From Chloroflexota bacterium (GTDB taxonomy: Bacteria > Chloroflexota > Anaerolineae > Anaerolineales > Villigracilaceae), in NCBI GenBank assembly GCA_021795965.1, contig JAJYOU010000006.1, forward strand, positions 29,320 to 93,319: DNA of 64,000 bases, in the 5' to 3' direction. A program made the translations under genes and the position numbers. Positions 61,724 to 64,000 of the stretch are shown here, in pieces (position 1 is the stretch's first letter; every line of letters starts with the position of its first letter). A model generated the notes under the pieces. The model saw only the letters and a list, made by a program, of their open reading frames with translations. It searched no databases and was not told where the DNA came from.

Positions 61724-61810
61724 TGGTGCCGAAGGAGGGATTTGAACCCTCATGGGTGTTCACCCACTACGCCCTGAACGTAGCGCGTCTGCCAATTCCG
61801 CCACTTCGGC
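61724..61810 (-). tRNA. tRNA-Leu (anticodon CAG)
   Basis: The minus strand folds as a class II tRNA. The acceptor is GCCGAAG with CTTCGGC. The D-arm contains GGCGGAATTGGCAGACGC. The anticodon stem CTACG/CGTAG encloses TT-CAG-GG. A long variable arm (TGGGTGAACACCCA) and the T-arm GAGG-GTTCAAAT-CCTC follow. The discriminator A and CCA are encoded. The long variable arm and CAG anticodon identify leucine. Confidence 0.97.
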
Positions 61811-62228
61811 TCTTAGCGAGTTGTATTGTATCCACTTTTCAGGTTTTGTCAACCTTTGGCGGTTACCACCGCCGTCCACAACCCATTCGGCAAATTCATA
61901 ACCTGATCTTTTTTCCTTTTGGATCATTTTTTAATATACTAAACCCCTGTGAAATCGCGATTAAATTATTAATCTCACTGGATAAAAATTCATTGCCTTG
62001 GATGGCGTATCTCACGGATCCTGCCTGCCCAGCTTGACCAGATCAATTTCTTCCTTTCAACCTTGCCCGAAAAAAGGATCCAAAATTTGACTTGCTCTTG
62101 GTTACCCCAGGTTCGTGCGGATTGAGAACTCCAGCATTGAACTCATATTTATTTCATAACGTAGTATGATTCATAAAATTAATCCCACTTCTTTTTTCTT
62201 TTTTCAATAGTCCAGATTTAAATAACCG
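61811..62228. other. Intergenic region between tRNA-Leu and the Thr/Pro-rich protein gene
   Basis: This 418-base spacer has the tRNA promoter at the left and a six-base hairpin GGCGGT/ACCGCC (61858-61873). The rest is AT-rich without a gene that I can recognise. Confidence 0.65.
61825..61852 (-). promoter_or_regulatory. Promoter of tRNA-Leu
   Basis: On the minus strand a perfect TTGACA (61852-61847) and TACAAT (61830-61825) are 16 bases apart, with the tRNA starting 14 bases downstream. Confidence 0.8.
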
Positions 62229-63017
62229 ATGCAATTCGAAATTACTCAAAAAATATTACTGACAATCACCGGCGTGGTCTGTTTGGCAGCCTTTTTTTTT
62301 GGCTTTAACCTGATCAGTTCAGGTCGCAAGAGCCCCTATTTTAGAATCCGACAACGCCGCATCACCCAGGGCTGGCAAATGATCGGGTTTTCGGTCGTGC
62401 TCGGTTTGATATTTTTTCTGATATTCAATTATTGGAAATCAGCCACTGAAATAGTTTTTCCTCCCACCCCAACCCCCACCCTGACTGCAACCATCACGCT
62501 CACACCCTCTTTGACTCCTCTCCCAAGCGCCACCAAGACCGTCAGTCCATCTCCTACATCTTCCCAGACTCTCCCGCCAGGTGTAAAACCCAGCTGGACA
62601 CCTACCATAACAAATACTCCATTACCCACAAAAACTCCTTCGAATACCCGGACTCCGTTTCCCAGGGATACCCCCACGCGAACCCCGCCGTTCACCAGCA
62701 CCATGAAACCAAGCCTGACGCCCGCCCCTGCGAATACTCACGCACCGACCCCCACCATAACACCCTCAAGAACCATCGCGCCCACCTCCACAATGAGAGT
62801 TTATGCAACTAGAACTCCAGTCATTACTCCAACGAAAACTCTGGGCGCTGCAGCCGCAGAATCCTTCCGTTCGCCACTTGACCGATTATCAGTAGACCTT
62901 CAAGGCAACCTCGCTAAACTTAAAGCGCCTTCGCGTTCGATCTCTTTCGAATGGTTGTCCGGGTTGTTTTCCGGGATGGTCCAAGCCACTATTTTGGCCA
63001 TTAATCAATATTTTTAA
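62229..63017 (+). CDS. Membrane protein with long Thr/Pro-rich linker
   Basis: The 262-residue protein has two hydrophobic helices (~9-30 and ~50-73), then ~110 residues dominated by T-P-T, P-S and T-N-T repeats (~78-195), ending in a mildly hydrophobic tail. Thr/Pro-rich linkers of this kind are frequent in Anaerolineae surface proteins and probably span the envelope. No domain or function is recognised. The Thr/Pro block has low complexity and has produced a spurious reverse-strand open frame. Confidence 0.55.
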   Translation: MQFEITQKILLTITGVVCLAAFFFGFNLISSGRKSPYFRIRQRRITQGWQMIGFSVVLGLIFFLIFNYWKSATEIVFPPTPTPTLTATITLTPSLTPLPSATKTVSPSPTSSQTLPPGVKPSWTPTITNTPLPTKTPSNTRTPFPRDTPTRTPPFTSTMKPSLTPAPANTHAPTPTITPSRTIAPTSTMRVYATRTPVITPTKTLGAAAAESFRSPLDRLSVDLQGNLAKLKAPSRSISFEWLSGLFSGMVQATILAINQYF

Positions 63018-63166
63018 TCGTTATCACGACGGGTAATTTCAGGCTGATCATAATACTGAGAAGGATATGAGTGACGGCAGGAATGCCTTAATAGGGATGT
63101 AAAATATGTGCCTGGTTATTAATTTTACTGCAGTGGGAATTCTGCAAAATATGGAGAAGAAGAAAA

Positions 63167-63871
63167 ATGCCTAAAAAATCCAAAAAAGCGCCAAAGGGAT
63201 TAAGTCAGATACAGCAAATTGGGATTGCGGCTGCGATTGTTGCAGGTATCGTCCTAATTCTGCTGGTTCTTTCTCTATCCTCGAAAAGCAACCAATCAAT
63301 CACCACCCAACATAATGCCAACACCCCTGCTCCCAGCCAGGCACCCGTCTCAACCCTGGCAGTGAAGCAATATCCGTCCCCTCCACCCATGACCATCGAT
63401 GTTAATAAACAATACTTCGCCGATTTTAAACTTGCCAAGGGCGGGGAATTTGTTGTCCAGCTTTTCCCGGACAAGGCTCCAATCACGGTCAACAACTTTG
63501 TCTTCCTGGCAAGGGATGGCTTTTATAACGGGGTGACCTTCCACAGGGTCCTGGATGGCTTTATGGCCCAGGGCGGCGACCCAACCGGAACAGGAATGGG
63601 TGGTCCAGGGTATCAATTCGTAAATGAAGATAATGACCTGAAATTCGACAAGCCAGGCGTGGTCGCCATGGCAAATCCCAGACGAGATACGAATGGCAGC
63701 CAATTCTTTATTACATTTGCTCCCGCGGATTCGCTCAATGGTGGTTATACCATTTTTGGGCAGGTGATCAGCGGGATGGATGTGGTTAATGGAATTACAC
63801 GCCGTGACCCCCAGCAAAATCCCACTTTTACCGGGGATGTGATTGAGAGTGTCACCATCACAGAAAAATAA
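63167..63871 (+). CDS. Membrane-anchored cyclophilin-type peptidyl-prolyl isomerase
   Basis: The 234-residue protein has a Lys-rich N-terminus, a membrane helix (~20-42), a Thr/Pro/Ala linker (~43-70), and a compact cyclophilin domain (~80-234). The domain has T-F-H-R-V-L-D-G-F-M-A-Q-G-G-D-P (~124-139, active-site Arg), Q-F-F-I-T near 183 and G-G-Y-T-I-F-G near 195. It probably folds exported proteins outside the membrane. GGAGAAGAAG precedes the ATG. The IS element lies six bases beyond its stop. Confidence 0.93.
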   Translation: MPKKSKKAPKGLSQIQQIGIAAAIVAGIVLILLVLSLSSKSNQSITTQHNANTPAPSQAPVSTLAVKQYPSPPPMTIDVNKQYFADFKLAKGGEFVVQLFPDKAPITVNNFVFLARDGFYNGVTFHRVLDGFMAQGGDPTGTGMGGPGYQFVNEDNDLKFDKPGVVAMANPRRDTNGSQFFITFAPADSLNGGYTIFGQVISGMDVVNGITRRDPQQNPTFTGDVIESVTITEK

Positions 63872-63876
63872 TCCAA

Positions 63877-64000
63877 GGGGCTGTCCAAAAAGTCTGGGCA
63901 GTCCCTTTACAATTTAAAAGGGGAGTGATTCAATAGGGGCATGACAAAACGAAAACCATCCGCCCCCGTGTTCAAGCCGTATGTGATGAACCAAATAGCC
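63877..64000 (+). mobile_element. Left end of an IS1182-like insertion sequence
   Basis: GGGGCTGTCC at 63877 followed by AAAAAGT resembles the GGGGCTGTC... terminal repeats of the IS1182 family. The repeat folds with the downstream GGGCAGTCCC (63896-63905) into a ten-base hairpin (two G-U pairs), which can stop read-in transcription. The element runs off the window, so the right end and target duplication cannot be seen. Confidence 0.7.
63941..64000 (+). CDS. IS1182-family transposase, N-terminal fragment
   Basis: ATG 63941 opens a frame reading M-T-K-R-K-P-S-A-P-V-F-K-P-Y-V-M-N-Q at the window edge. F-K-P-Y followed by x-x-N-Q is the usual opening of IS1182-family DDE transposases. Only 20 codons are present, so intactness is unknown. 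Confidence 0.7.
   Translation, partial: MTKRKPSAPVFKPYVMNQIA

Noticed and set aside
62429..62704. Reverse-strand valine/glycine-rich open frame
   Set aside because: It is the complement of the Thr/Pro repeat block of the plus-strand gene and reflects low-complexity codons.
62460..62850. Tandem repeat or CRISPR-like array
   Set aside because: The repeated ACTCC/CCCAC triplets encode Thr-Pro in a continuous frame and lack uniform repeats and spacers.

Overview
The window looks like chromosome from a Chloroflexota bacterium, probably class Anaerolineae. This is an inference from gene content and no 16S gene is present. The pointers are a stand-alone class II (B12-dependent) ribonucleotide reductase beside nrdR, a DnaD-type loader gene beside dnaB, many membrane DUF proteins (DUF2085, DUF4126, DUF4173), a Thr/Pro-rich surface-type protein, COG2229-like GTPase plus DUF4388 signalling genes, and several genes whose -10 box sits so close to the ATG that leaderless mRNA is likely. 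Base composition is near 50% GC and even throughout. There is no phage, CRISPR array or genomic island. The only mobile DNA is the left end of an IS1182-like element at the right edge.

Layout. 1-12.0 kb (+): GNAT tail, membrane-anchored GAF/HTH regulator, S1 RNA-binding protein, FtsK, CDP-alcohol phosphatidyltransferase, lgt, an ABC-2 exporter pair, an RNase Z-like hydrolase, tpiA and an M50-like peptidase. 12.0-19.6 kb: MFS transporter (-), nrdR-nrdJ (+), pullulanase (-). 19.7-24.7 kb: Pst cluster 1, with one pstB on the minus strand divergent from pstS-pstC-pstA-pstB'-phoU. 25-28.8 kb: DUF4388 protein, small GTPase, alpha/beta hydrolase, degenerate-GGDEF response regulator, CheY-like protein. 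28.9-34.8 kb (-): dnaB, dnaD, a tandem double DnaC-like ATPase, nicotinamidase-like hydrolase and nicotinate phosphoribosyltransferase. 35-43.5 kb: DUF151 nuclease (-), cydDC (+), DUF4173 (-), a small hairpin-rich RNA/peptide locus, DUF2085 and DUF4126 (+). 43-48.2 kb (-): TPP riboswitch, thiN and a thiamine-type ABC transporter, with a DUF402 gene at the end. 48.3-53.2 kb (-): complete Pst cluster 2 with a four-repeat Pho box. 53.5-56.5 kb (+): class II aldolase, then a coupled YgjP peptidase/SET/thioesterase set. 56.6-61.6 kb (-): ribA, reductase-only ribD, DUF1684, DODA dioxygenase, Rrf2 regulator, lysA, a DivIC-like protein. 61.7-64 kb: tRNA-Leu(CAG), Thr/Pro-rich protein, cyclophilin, IS end.

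The most unusual points are these. (1) The two PstB paralogues of Pst cluster 1 carry complementary defects (LTLGQ signature in one, Q-loop Gln to Ala in the other), which predicts a heterodimeric phosphate ATPase with one degenerate site. (2) The helicase-loader gene encodes two full DnaC-type ATPase domains in one chain. (3) A short locus at 41.13-41.34 kb has a strong promoter, a near-perfect Shine-Dalgarno sequence, a 21-codon ORF and two perfect hairpins. (4) The TPP riboswitch platform appears to hide the thiN ribosome-binding site inside a terminator stem. (5) -10 boxes recur at leaderless distance.
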